Below are positions 8,574 through 16,739 of a stretch of 64,000 nucleotides of DNA, piece after piece (the first letter of the stretch is position 1; each line of letters opens with the position of its first letter). The notes under the pieces were generated by a model that searched no databases, had not been told where the DNA came from, and saw only the letters and a list, made by a program, of their open reading frames with translations. The stretch spans positions 62,001 to 126,000 of the forward strand of contig CANKZQ010000007.1 in assembly GCA_947488345.1 (NCBI GenBank). Reading direction: 5' to 3'. Both the position numbers and the translations under genes were made by a program. This stretch comes from an uncultured Flavobacteriaceae bacterium. GTDB lineage: Bacteria > Bacteroidota > Bacteroidia > Flavobacteriales > Flavobacteriaceae.

Positions 8574-9347
8574 TTAACCCATAATGCCTTTTACCAAACC
8601 GCCATCTACAGTAATGGTTTGACCTGTGATATACTTACTAAAAGGGGATAACAACCACAGAGCTAACGACGCAAAATCTTGAGGATCTCCAATAGTTTTC
8701 ATAGCCGTTTGATTTTCGAAATTAGCTCTAATTTCCTTTTCGGGAATACCTTTTAATTCACTATTCTTTACAAAAAGATTCTCCATGCGCTGTGTGGCAT
8801 GATAACCAGGGCCCAAAATATTTAATGTTACTCCAGAGGGTCCAATTTCTTGGGATAAGGTTTTTACATAACCTGTAACTGCCAATCGCATAGCATTACT
8901 CAATACCAAATTTTCAACTGGTTGTTTGGTTGATACACTTTCGATAAAGACCAATCTACCATACCCATTTTCTATCATCTTAGGAAGCAATGCTTGGGTC
9001 AATACAATTTTCCAACGTACCACTGTTTTATAGGCATTATCCCAATCAGATATTTTGGTATCCAAAACGGGCATGGCCGGAGGGCCTCCAGAATTGACAA
9101 CCGCCCCCGTAAGAACGCGCGTTCCAATGGTATCAATAATTGTTTCGATAGTTTTTTCCTCAGAAAGATCACCAGAAATAATTTCGATGTTCGGACTGAT
9201 ACGTTGTAAGTCCTTAAGTTTAGACTTTGTACGGGCGACAGCAATAATATTAGCATCTTCGGCTACTAATTGCTCAGTTATCGCTTTTCCAAAACCACTG
9301 GTAGCTCCACCAACTAAAAAGAGCTTATTCTCTAATTGTAAATTCAT
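8574..9347 (-). CDS. SDR-family protein with altered catalytic site
   Basis: This 257-residue short-chain dehydrogenase-fold protein has a divergent cofactor loop (GGATSGFGKA) and a normal C-terminal end (GQTITVDGGLVKG). The usual YxxxK is not visible. At that position the sequence reads NLVLSNAMRLAV, with Ser still present in FIESVS. This resembles the BKR-like SDR subgroup in which the catalytic Tyr is not conserved, as I recall it. It may therefore not be an ordinary dehydrogenase. Its start overlaps the end of the BASS transporter gene by 23 bp, so the two are co-transcribed. Confidence 0.8.
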   Translation of the reverse strand: MNLQLENKLFLVGGATSGFGKAITEQLVAEDANIIAVARTKSKLKDLQRISPNIEIISGDLSEEKTIETIIDTIGTRVLTGAVVNSGGPPAMPVLDTKISDWDNAYKTVVRWKIVLTQALLPKMIENGYGRLVFIESVSTKQPVENLVLSNAMRLAVTGYVKTLSQEIGPSGVTLNILGPGYHATQRMENLFVKNSELKGIPEKEIRANFENQTAMKTIGDPQDFASLALWLLSPFSKYITGQTITVDGGLVKGIMG

Positions 9348-10230
9348 GCTTTTCTTCTTTTAATATCATATTTCTAAATAATCGAATCATCCCAATAGCA
9401 ATGATACACATTATCACTCCATAAACTCCTGCAGTTGCTGCCATTTTTGGAGAGTCTAATAATCCAATGGCTATTGCCATACCCAAAACATTATTCTGCA
9501 TACCACTTTCAATAGAAACGGTTGCCGCTTGTTTTGTAGTCAGTTTAAGACTTTTAGCGCTTAAAAACCCAATACCTAATGTTGATAAATTCAATAGCAG
9601 AACACTTACAAAAGATGCCTTGAGAAAAGCTAAACTGTCACCAATTTCTTCTAGTTTCATCACCATAAAAATTAAGGCAATGACGATTACGATAATCGAA
9701 CCCCATTTAATAATGGGTTTACTTTTGTTTGCTGTTAATGGAAATTTATAACTGAGTATCATACCAAGAAAAACAGGCAGTGCTGTCAATTTGAATATAT
9801 TAAATATCGTTTTCCCTAATGGAAGATGAATAGATTTGCCGCTAGCGCCTAAAATTGCATCTAAGGAAAAATTGATAATTAATGGAATGGTAAAAATAGT
9901 GACGATACTGCTAATTGCCGTCAATGAAATAGAGAGTGCCGTATCTCCTTTTGCGAGATACGTGAAGAGATTTGAAACAGCTCCTCCCGGACAACAAGCG
10001 CATATCATGAGGCCCATGGCAATCATGGGTTCCATCGGAACCAGTAACACAATACCGTAAGCGATACAAGGAACGAGAACGATTTGATTGACAAGTCCTG
10101 TTAAAACAGCTTTCGGAGCGGTACCTATTCTTGTAAAGTCAGGAATAGTAAGCGTCATACCCATGCCAAACATTATCAAAAAAAGTAATATTTGTAATAG
10201 TGTTGGAATAAGGGCTAGCAGCTCAGACAT
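9325..10230 (-). CDS. Bile acid:sodium symporter (BASS) family transporter
   Basis: This 301-residue inner-membrane protein has about nine hydrophobic segments and the BASS/SBF hallmark CACCPGGAVSNLFTYLAKGD in the first half. Bacterial members import organic anions such as bile acids, pantoate or 2-oxoacids with Na+. It sits in the minus operon between the SDR and the PuuE-like genes, so it probably imports the acid or imide processed by that operon. The substrate cannot be read from the sequence. Confidence 0.88.
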   Translation of the reverse strand: MSELLALIPTLLQILLFLIMFGMGMTLTIPDFTRIGTAPKAVLTGLVNQIVLVPCIAYGIVLLVPMEPMIAMGLMICACCPGGAVSNLFTYLAKGDTALSISLTAISSIVTIFTIPLIINFSLDAILGASGKSIHLPLGKTIFNIFKLTALPVFLGMILSYKFPLTANKSKPIIKWGSIIVIVIALIFMVMKLEEIGDSLAFLKASFVSVLLLNLSTLGIGFLSAKSLKLTTKQAATVSIESGMQNNVLGMAIAIGLLDSPKMAATAGVYGVIMCIIAIGMIRLFRNMILKEEKHEFTIRE

Positions 10231-10269
10231 ATAATTAAAAGTTTAATTGACATATAAGATCAAATATAT

Positions 10270-11196
10270 TTAGAGGTCTTGCTTCCAATGGTGAATTATT
10301 TCATTCGGCGATGTTGACCAAACAGCTTCATTTTTAGAAAAACGTTCCAACACCCGTTCTAAATATTGAATACGATGCGGTTGTCCGAGCACCCAAGGGT
10401 GAATATTGAGCCCTAAAACACGACCGCCTTGAGTGGTACTTTCTTGCAACATAAAGTCAAGCGCGTCTTCAACTTGATCAGCCCAATCCTCAGCAGCATG
10501 TAAATTGTTTAAAATGATAAAGTGATCATCTAACTCGGTGGGTAATGGCATCGCCGTTAATAAACCATTGTTGGTTTTGAATTGGTAAGGCATATCATCA
10601 TTTACCCAATCACAAAAATACTCTATGTCATTTGCTTTTAAAATGTCTGGTGTGTTTTCCGATTCGTTTTTTGCCGGGCTAATCCACCCATTAATTTCTT
10701 GCCCAGTTAATTTCCGCAATCCATCCAAAGAACGTTTTATTAGTTCATTTTCTTCGTGTATATTTTGGCCTCCATAATGCAAGGCATCCATATCAAATCC
10801 ATGACACATAATCTCATCTCCTCGTTCTTTTATCTTATCGATTAAATAAGGATAACGTTCTGCCAATCGTGTGTTCACTGCAAAGGTTGGTTTGATGTTA
10901 TAACGATCAAAAGCTTTTAAAAAACGATAAATTCCAACTCTATTGCCATAATCTCGTAAACTATAATGTCGAAGATCGGGATAGGGTTTGGTCATTCCTC
11001 CGGGCACCTTAAATGGAATCCCCTTTTGATTGAGTGGAAAAAACTGTAAGCCTACATTGATCCAAAGTGCTACCTTTTTTTTGTTCGGCCAACTAATTGG
11101 CTTTCGGTCTTGTAACATAGACCATTCGTAACGGTCATGATCCATTCCATAGGAACGCTCAGGATATTTTAAATACTCATCGTTTAACGTTCCCAT
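10270..11196 (-). CDS. PuuE-like polysaccharide deacetylase-fold hydrolase
   Basis: From the ATG at 11196 (MGTLNDEYLKYP) this is 308 residues; an upstream ATG at 11238 would overlap the previous gene by 62 bp. The fold is NodB/polysaccharide deacetylase, closest in style to PuuE allantoinase: SLRDYGNRVGIYRFLKAFD, TFAVNTRLAERYP, GDEIMCHGFDMD, NGWISPAKNESENTPDIL and NIHPWVLGQPHR. The metal-binding Asp pair of true chitin/peptidoglycan deacetylases is not visible (LWINVGLQFF at that place), as in PuuE. There is no signal peptide, so it is cytoplasmic. Hydrolysis of a five-membered cyclic amide or imide is the best guess. It is a diverged duplicate of the adjacent gene. Confidence 0.8.
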   Translation of the reverse strand: MGTLNDEYLKYPERSYGMDHDRYEWSMLQDRKPISWPNKKKVALWINVGLQFFPLNQKGIPFKVPGGMTKPYPDLRHYSLRDYGNRVGIYRFLKAFDRYNIKPTFAVNTRLAERYPYLIDKIKERGDEIMCHGFDMDALHYGGQNIHEENELIKRSLDGLRKLTGQEINGWISPAKNESENTPDILKANDIEYFCDWVNDDMPYQFKTNNGLLTAMPLPTELDDHFIILNNLHAAEDWADQVEDALDFMLQESTTQGGRVLGLNIHPWVLGQPHRIQYLERVLERFSKNEAVWSTSPNEIIHHWKQDL

Positions 11197-12133
11197 AGTT
11201 GCTATTTTTTTGTTGAATATCCGCTTGAGCGAACTCATAATAGTTGTCTAAAAAATATTGAGCAATTTCTTTTCCCGTGGTCACCCACACATCAGAATGA
11301 CCTGTGATATATTCTAGTGCTTCTTCGTATGCCTTGATCCGATGCGCATTACTTACTTGATAATTGTGCGTAGGAATACACATGATGGTGCCACTATCAG
11401 CTCCTTCAGTGTATAGACGATCAAAGTTGTCTTTGAGTTCTTGTCCGTAGCGACGCGGTGTTATTTTTTGAACCAAATAGGCAATGGTGTCATTCATTTC
11501 CAAAGAATAAGGAATGGATACAAATCTTTTTCCATTTCTTAAGTTAATCGGAGTAGGTTGATCATCATGAAAGAGATCACAAGAATAAAATCCTGCTTCA
11601 TCTCCAAAAAGCTCAGAGCCCACTTCTGCGAAAAGATCAAGGGTGTTTTCTGAATGTGAAAGGGCAGGAGCTAAATATCCGGCACATTTTTGTCCGGTAT
11701 GTTTATAAATAGTTTCGATAGAATCTTTTATCATTTCACGTTCTTGAGATTCAGTCATACCATATGTATATCGTGTGTTATAGATGCCGTGACTAAAGAA
11801 TTCCCAATCACGTTCTTTACATTGTTCAATGATTTCTGGATGATGATCACATAAGGCCGTTGATAAAGAAATGGAACCCCGAATACCATATTTTTCTAAC
11901 AATTTCATTTGGCGAGTATGACCGACTCTGTTGCCCCAATCGCGACTCGTATAACCTGGTAAGGCTGGACTCGGTTGTGGCCATGGTTTTCGAAAAGGAT
12001 TGTCAGGTGGATTTAATTCATAGAATTCTATATTCGGCGCAACCCAAAAGGCAACTTTTGCGCCGTTGGGCCATGTTATTTTTGGTCTATTTTCGTACGG
12101 CCAATAATCGTAATATCCAGGATCTTCTTTCAT
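11177..12133 (-). CDS. PuuE-like polysaccharide deacetylase-fold hydrolase
   Basis: The preferred start is the ATG at 12133 (MKEDPGYYDYWPYE, 318 residues), which overlaps the upstream stop in a TAATG arrangement; longer in-frame starts run into the isochorismatase gene. Motifs are SRDWGNRVGHTRQMKLLEKYGIR, FSHGIYNTRYTYG, AGYLAPALSHSENTLDL and IPTHNYQVSNAHR. It is cytoplasmic. It shares layout with the downstream gene, and the two may form a heteromer or act on two related rings. Allantoinase PuuE and, as I recall, some cyclic imide hydrolases belong to this fold. Confidence 0.8.
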   Translation of the reverse strand: MKEDPGYYDYWPYENRPKITWPNGAKVAFWVAPNIEFYELNPPDNPFRKPWPQPSPALPGYTSRDWGNRVGHTRQMKLLEKYGIRGSISLSTALCDHHPEIIEQCKERDWEFFSHGIYNTRYTYGMTESQEREMIKDSIETIYKHTGQKCAGYLAPALSHSENTLDLFAEVGSELFGDEAGFYSCDLFHDDQPTPINLRNGKRFVSIPYSLEMNDTIAYLVQKITPRRYGQELKDNFDRLYTEGADSGTIMCIPTHNYQVSNAHRIKAYEEALEYITGHSDVWVTTGKEIAQYFLDNYYEFAQADIQQKNSNYGNVKR

Positions 12134-12798
12134 TATTTTGTCTTGTTTAACCATTCGAATACTTCCGTCACTTCGAGCACATCGCAATACTTTAAAGACA
12201 AATCGGTGAGATTTGCATAATGATAACTTTCATGTTTATCAGCGACACACTCCTCGGGGATTATTGTACGATACCCCCTGGAAAGTGAATCCACGCCAGC
12301 AGCGCGCACACAACCTGAGGTAGATCCTCCAGTGAGAATAATCGTATCTACTTGATGCCAAACGAGCAGTGACTGTAAAGGTGTTTCAAAAAAAGGTGAT
12401 GGCATTTTTTTTTCGTAAAATACATCTGTAGAACGGTCTAACATTAATCGATCATCTAGCTGAGAGCGTTCAGAATTGAATTTAATATTCTGTAAGCTAT
12501 CTGGAGTGTCGGTGCGAGTTCCCCAAATTCCTGCATCTGCAGCCGTATCCATATATGCCACATTCGTCCAAACTACGGGCCAATCCAAACTTCTAAATAT
12601 CGCAGCGAGCTCGTTGATATAGTCTAGTTGTTTTGGGTCATTTTCATAAGCCGTTTTAAATAGATCAGTTCTTGTATAGGCTTTTTGAATATCGATATTT
12701 ACCAAGGCCGCTTTTTTTCCAAACCCGAAGCGTTTTCTTGCCGGATTAGCCTTAACTTCAAAATAGATTTCTTTGGCGGTTTTATCGGTAGTTTGCAT
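12133..12798 (-). CDS. Isochorismatase-family cysteine hydrolase
   Basis: This 221-residue cysteine hydrolase has the triad pattern of the family: D36 in NIDIQKAY, K130 in YEKKMPSPFF and C163 in GGSTSGCVRAAGVD. The family includes N-carbamoylsarcosine amidase, nicotinamidase and maleamate amidohydrolase, which release ammonia from amides. Next to two PuuE-like ring hydrolases, the likely job is hydrolysis of the half-amide formed when an imide ring opens. The stop overlaps the next start by one base. The exact substrate is inference. Confidence 0.87.
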   Translation of the reverse strand: MQTTDKTAKEIYFEVKANPARKRFGFGKKAALVNIDIQKAYTRTDLFKTAYENDPKQLDYINELAAIFRSLDWPVVWTNVAYMDTAADAGIWGTRTDTPDSLQNIKFNSERSQLDDRLMLDRSTDVFYEKKMPSPFFETPLQSLLVWHQVDTIILTGGSTSGCVRAAGVDSLSRGYRTIIPEECVADKHESYHYANLTDLSLKYCDVLEVTEVFEWLNKTK

Positions 12799-12812
12799 AG
12801 TTGTATGATTCT

Positions 12813-13247
12813 TTATTTTTTTATTCTTTCTTTAATTTTGGAGGATTGCATTGAAATAATTTGCCATCGTTCTTTTTCAAAAATCCAAATAACCGTTAGA
12901 CGAAATCTTCCTTTATCGAAGTCTTTATATTTTCGTTCATTAATATAATTTGTTAGCACTACATTTTCTGCCAAATTCAAGAATTCAATAGCTGAATTTT
13001 CGTAGCTCTCAAAGGTATTTTTAAGATTCAATAGCGCAACTTTCGTATTGTATTTTTTGCCACTTTGAGAAGTTAATATAAGATTAGGATGATAGATTTT
13101 AGTTGCTAGGTCGATATCACTATTCAAATGAGCCGTTCTTAACTGCGCTATTTGATCTTTTATTTGTTGTTTCTTCTCATTGCTAACTTCTTGAGCGATT
13201 CCGAAAAGGAAAAAAAAACAGCAGCAAAATGTGATTATACTTTTCAT
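12813..13247 (-). CDS. Exported DUF4440/NTF2-like protein
   Basis: This 144-residue protein has a signal peptide (MKSIITFCCC to FGIAQ) and a small alpha+beta domain of the DUF4440/SnoaL-like NTF2 fold. Features are an N-terminal helix with QIAQLRTAHLNSD, then IYHPNLILTSQSGKKYNTK, and a final strand RFRLTVIWIFEKERWQIISMQSS. Such proteins bind small hydrophobic ligands or act as non-catalytic partners. It lies 6 bp downstream of the CoA-transferase gene. No active-site residues can be assigned. Confidence 0.75.
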   Translation of the reverse strand: MKSIITFCCCFFFLFGIAQEVSNEKKQQIKDQIAQLRTAHLNSDIDLATKIYHPNLILTSQSGKKYNTKVALLNLKNTFESYENSAIEFLNLAENVVLTNYINERKYKDFDKGRFRLTVIWIFEKERWQIISMQSSKIKERIKK

Positions 13248-13253
13248 ATGTAT

Positions 13254-14435
13254 TTAATCTAATTTAACAATTCCAGCCGCGACCATTTTTTCAATGGTCG
13301 CATCGTCGATGTCTAGTTCTTTTAATACTTCCGAAGTATGTTCTCCAATCTTCGGAGGATCCATACGTTTCTCGATACGCGTTCCTTTGTATTCTAATGG
13401 AAATTTCGGAAGTTTCGTGAGTTTTCCGTCACCCATATCTACCTCCATGAGGCTATTACCCTCGTTTAACTGTTCATCTTCAAAGAGATCTTCAGGTCTA
13501 CTGATAGGGGCAAATGGGATATGCCCTTTGTCACACCTTTCAATAATTTCTTTTTTTGTGAATTCTTTGAAACGCTTTTCTAGTGCAGGAATAAACCATT
13601 CTCTTTCATCGATGCGTAAATTGTTGGTTTTTAATTTTTCATCAAGAAGCCAATCTTGCCAATTAAAGACATCGCATAATCGTTCCCAATGTTTTTCACT
13701 GATGATTCCGACAAATACCTTGTCATTATCTTTTGTATCAAATACTTTATAGATTGACCAAGCACTTACACGTGATGGCATGGGCGGTATTTTATAATCG
13801 ATTTGCGAGGCATAGGCCATATGTTGTCCCATTAAAAAAGCGCAAGTTTCGAATAATGCTGCTTTTACGAAACCACCTTTTCCTGTTTTTTCTCTTTCAA
13901 AAAGAGCTTGTAGAATTCCGATATAACCAAACATGCCACCTGTAATGTCAATTACCGATGTTCCGGCGCGCAATGGGTCACCTTCGCGTCCTGTCATATA
14001 GGCCAAACCTCCCATCATTTGAACCACTTCATCCATGGCGTGTCTTTTCTCATAGGGGCCACTCAAAAATCCTTTTAAAGAGCAATAAATAAGACGTTCG
14101 TTAAAAGTTTTGAGTTTCTCATATCCTAGACCTAAACGATCCATTGTGCCTGGCCCAAAATTTTCTACCACGACATCATATTCTTTGACCAATTGATAGA
14201 TTAGATCAATGCCTTCTTGCGATTTTAGATTGATGGCTAAACTCTTTTTGTTTCGATTGTAAAACCAAAAATAGCCTGTGCCAAAGCCTTGTAATCTTCT
14301 AGTATTATCACCATTGATTGGTTCTACATGTACGACTTCGGCGCCCATATCTGCGAGCATGAGTCCAGCACAAGGCCCCATAACCGCATGCGTAAATTCT
14401 AAAACTTTGATACCTTTTAAAGGAGCGCTACTCAT
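13254..14435 (-). CDS. Class III CoA-transferase (CaiB/BaiF family)
   Basis: This 393-residue family III CoA-transferase shows LEFTHAVMGPCAGLMLADMGAEV, the conserved VVENFGPGTMDRLGLGYE segment and the catalytic Asp at D135 (AMDEVVQMMGGL). The enzymes move CoA between carboxylic acids through an aspartyl-CoA thioester intermediate. In the operon it stands between LeuCD-type hydratase genes and amide hydrolases, so it probably activates the hydroxylated dicarboxylate, as citramalate and itaconate CoA-transferases do. The next gene upstream ends one base from its start. Confidence 0.9.
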   Translation of the reverse strand: MSSAPLKGIKVLEFTHAVMGPCAGLMLADMGAEVVHVEPINGDNTRRLQGFGTGYFWFYNRNKKSLAINLKSQEGIDLIYQLVKEYDVVVENFGPGTMDRLGLGYEKLKTFNERLIYCSLKGFLSGPYEKRHAMDEVVQMMGGLAYMTGREGDPLRAGTSVIDITGGMFGYIGILQALFEREKTGKGGFVKAALFETCAFLMGQHMAYASQIDYKIPPMPSRVSAWSIYKVFDTKDNDKVFVGIISEKHWERLCDVFNWQDWLLDEKLKTNNLRIDEREWFIPALEKRFKEFTKKEIIERCDKGHIPFAPISRPEDLFEDEQLNEGNSLMEVDMGDGKLTKLPKFPLEYKGTRIEKRMDPPKIGEHTSEVLKELDIDDATIEKMVAAGIVKLD

Positions 14436-14436
14436 T

Positions 14437-14997
14437 TTATTTTTTGTTTAGAGATTTATAAAAAGTTTCTGGAGCATTTTCTATAGTTGTATTTAAGGTA
14501 GAATTCCATCGATTCAAAAAACCGAACATGGCTATCACACTTACAATTTCTATCATTGCTTCGTTATCATAATATTTTTTGAGAATTTTAAAATCTTCAT
14601 CGTTTATTTGGTTTGGAACCATACTGCCTTTTAGGGCAACGTTTAACGCAGCCTTTTCTGCATCGGTAAACAAAGTCGAAGTTTGATATTCCCACAGTTG
14701 ATCTAGCTTCTCCTTTGCAACACCTTGTTCATTGGCTCCATATGCTGAATGTGCACTGCAATATTCGCATCCACTCGTTTTACTCGAAATATGACCGATC
14801 ATTCTTTTTAAACCTGCATCTATTTTCCCTTCGGCATAAATAGCCTTCGCTAAGTCAAAAAAGGAAGTTAAGACGGCAGGTTTATGAGCCATTGTTAATC
14901 CATCATTCGGCATAAAACCCATCCAAGCTTCTGCTTGCTTAAATAAAGGACCTAATTTGCCTTGTTTCGGTTTTGATATGGGGTCAACTCTACTCAT
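14437..14997 (-). CDS. AhpD/carboxymuconolactone decarboxylase-like protein
   Basis: This is a 186-residue all-helical protein of the CMD/AhpD superfamily. The signature GCEYCSAHSAYGA gives C77, C80 and H83, the CxxCxxH site of AhpD-like peroxidases. Family roles range from alkylhydroperoxide reduction to gamma-carboxymuconolactone decarboxylation; the intact CxxC favours a thiol peroxidase role. It lies 3 bp after leuD and 1 bp before the CoA-transferase gene. It could protect the pathway from peroxide made by flavin oxidases, but this is a guess. Confidence 0.83.
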   Translation of the reverse strand: MSRVDPISKPKQGKLGPLFKQAEAWMGFMPNDGLTMAHKPAVLTSFFDLAKAIYAEGKIDAGLKRMIGHISSKTSGCEYCSAHSAYGANEQGVAKEKLDQLWEYQTSTLFTDAEKAALNVALKGSMVPNQINDEDFKILKKYYDNEAMIEIVSVIAMFGFLNRWNSTLNTTIENAPETFYKSLNKK

Positions 14998-15000
14998 ATC

Positions 15001-15504
15001 TTACAGTGAATAGTTTCCATGTTTTGTTAAATAGTTTACCAATCCGCCTTCGTTTAAAATATCGATCATGATGTCTGGGAGTTTCGTGGCGCTGTATACT
15101 TTGTTTGCACTTAAGTCTTTGACGATCCCTGCTTTTAAATCGATGTCAAGTTCGGCCCCTTTTTGAATATTGTGGTCTGCTATTTCTAATACAGGCAATC
15201 CGATATTAATGGCATTTCTAAAAAATATACGTGCAAAATCATGGGCAATTACAACTGATACGCCGGCTTGCTTTAAGGCCAGTGGAGCTTGTTCTCGAGA
15301 AGATCCACAACCAAAGTTGATACCCGCTACAAGGATATCTCCTTGTTGAACAATTTTATTAAAGTTAGGATCTAAATCTTCTAAAACATGATCAGCCAAC
15401 GTTGAAAGATCTAATGTCTTCGTATACTTTCCAGGAATGATACGGTCAGTATCAATATGGTCACCATACACATGTGCTTTCGCATGTATCGTTGTTGCTT
15501 TCAT
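15001..15504 (-). CDS. LeuD-type hydratase small subunit
   Basis: This is the 167-residue swivel subunit of an aconitase-superfamily hydro-lyase. It has DHIDTDRIIPGKY near the start, the intact substrate loop GSSRE (67-71), DFARIFFRNAINIGLP and a short C-terminal domain. It pairs with the LeuC-type subunit encoded immediately upstream; the ATG overlaps its stop by one base. Leucine synthesis is unlikely because no leuA or leuB is present and the neighbours are catabolic. Homologues hydrate maleate, citraconate or dimethylmaleate, which fits this operon. Confidence 0.88.
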   Translation of the reverse strand: MKATTIHAKAHVYGDHIDTDRIIPGKYTKTLDLSTLADHVLEDLDPNFNKIVQQGDILVAGINFGCGSSREQAPLALKQAGVSVVIAHDFARIFFRNAINIGLPVLEIADHNIQKGAELDIDLKAGIVKDLSANKVYSATKLPDIMIDILNEGGLVNYLTKHGNYSL

Positions 15505-16739
15505 TACAATAAATATTTTTTAGGATTTACAATATAACCTTCCAGAGCAGCAGCAGCCACTGTAGATGGAGCTCCAAGATAAATATTAGAATTGGGATTT
15601 CCCATACGTCCCCTAAAGTTTCGATTTGCTGCAGAAATAACTACTTCACCATCTGCCGGCACCCCTTGGTGAGTACCAACACAGGGTCCACAACCAGAAG
15701 TAATGAGTGAAGCTCCTGCCTCAATTAATGTGCTCATACTTCCATTTTTCATGGCGTCTAATAATACACTTTGTGAGGCTGGTGCGATAACCATACGTAC
15801 ATCGGGATGTATTTTTTTGCCTTTTAAAATTTCAGCGGCAATGTCTAAATCTTCGAGGCGACCATTACAGCAAGTGCCTATAAATGCGTAGTCAATTTTT
15901 GTGCCTTCGTAAGCCGAAATATTATGCACATTATCTGGAGATTCAGGAGCACTCACTTGAGGCTCTAAATCCGAAACATCGAAATCAAATACTTTCACAT
16001 AGTTGGCATGTTCGTCTGGTGTTATTGCTTCAAAATCATAATCCAGTTGTAGTCCTTTCGGATGTACAATACCAGTTTTCGCGCCCATTTCTGATGACAT
16101 GTTCGCGATGGTCATGCGGCTCGCTAAACTCAAACCTTCAAAAGCTTCACCCGAAAATTCAATTGCCTGATATGTGGCTCCCGAAACCGTTACTTTTCCT
16201 ACTAAAAAGAGAATCAAGTCTTTGGCGGTCACTCCTTCTTTTAGTTTTCCTGAGCAGTTAATTTTAATAGTTTGAGGCACTTTGAGCCAAATTTTTCCTG
16301 TCATCATGGTGGCGGCTAGATCTGTAGAACCTACACCACAAGCAAAAGCGTTTAATGCTCCATAAGTCGGTGTATGTGAATCGGCTCCAATAAAAATATC
16401 ACCTGGTTTTACATACTGATTTTCGACCATTACTTGATGGCAAATACCTTCTCCAATTTCAAACAATCGTATACCTTGTTCTTTAGCAAAATCGCGCATC
16501 ATTTTATGTAAATTGGCAATACGTTCATTCGGTGAGGGTGCCGCGTGGTCGATGATTAATGCACATTTTTCAGGATTAAAAACCTTTTTTCCGCCCATTT
16601 CATGAAAGGCTTTTATGGTTAATGGTCCAGTTGTATCACTCGCCATAGCGCCGTCAACATCGCTTATAACCAGTTCGCCGGCAAAGACTTTTTTGCCTAC
16701 ATGTTTTGATATTATTTTTTCTGATATTGTTTGTCCCAT
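15504..16739 (-). CDS. LeuC-type hydratase large subunit
   Basis: This is the 411-residue catalytic subunit of an isopropylmalate/homoaconitate-type dehydratase. The [4Fe-4S] cysteines are visible in GTCCNGRLEDL and SGCGPCVGTHQG. IGADSHTPTYGALNAFACGVGSTD and the GRMGNPNSNIYLGAPSTVAAAA end are typical. Both start and stop overlap neighbouring genes by one base. Predicted to act with LeuD on a cis-unsaturated dicarboxylate. A second diverged pair is encoded at 40211-41479 and 42840-43367. Confidence 0.9.
   Translation of the reverse strand: MGQTISEKIISKHVGKKVFAGELVISDVDGAMASDTTGPLTIKAFHEMGGKKVFNPEKCALIIDHAAPSPNERIANLHKMMRDFAKEQGIRLFEIGEGICHQVMVENQYVKPGDIFIGADSHTPTYGALNAFACGVGSTDLAATMMTGKIWLKVPQTIKINCSGKLKEGVTAKDLILFLVGKVTVSGATYQAIEFSGEAFEGLSLASRMTIANMSSEMGAKTGIVHPKGLQLDYDFEAITPDEHANYVKVFDFDVSDLEPQVSAPESPDNVHNISAYEGTKIDYAFIGTCCNGRLEDLDIAAEILKGKKIHPDVRMVIAPASQSVLLDAMKNGSMSTLIEAGASLITSGCGPCVGTHQGVPADGEVVISAANRNFRGRMGNPNSNIYLGAPSTVAAAALEGYIVNPKKYLL

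Noticed and set aside
10270-12133. Chitin or peptidoglycan deacetylases
   Set aside because: No signal peptides, the metal-binding Asp pair of NodB-type deacetylases is not visible, and motifs match PuuE-like cytoplasmic enzymes better.
15001-16739. Leucine biosynthesis genes leuC and leuD
   Set aside because: There is no leuA or leuB nearby, and the pair is embedded with amidases, a CoA-transferase and an HMG-CoA-lyase-like enzyme; a catabolic hydratase is more likely.
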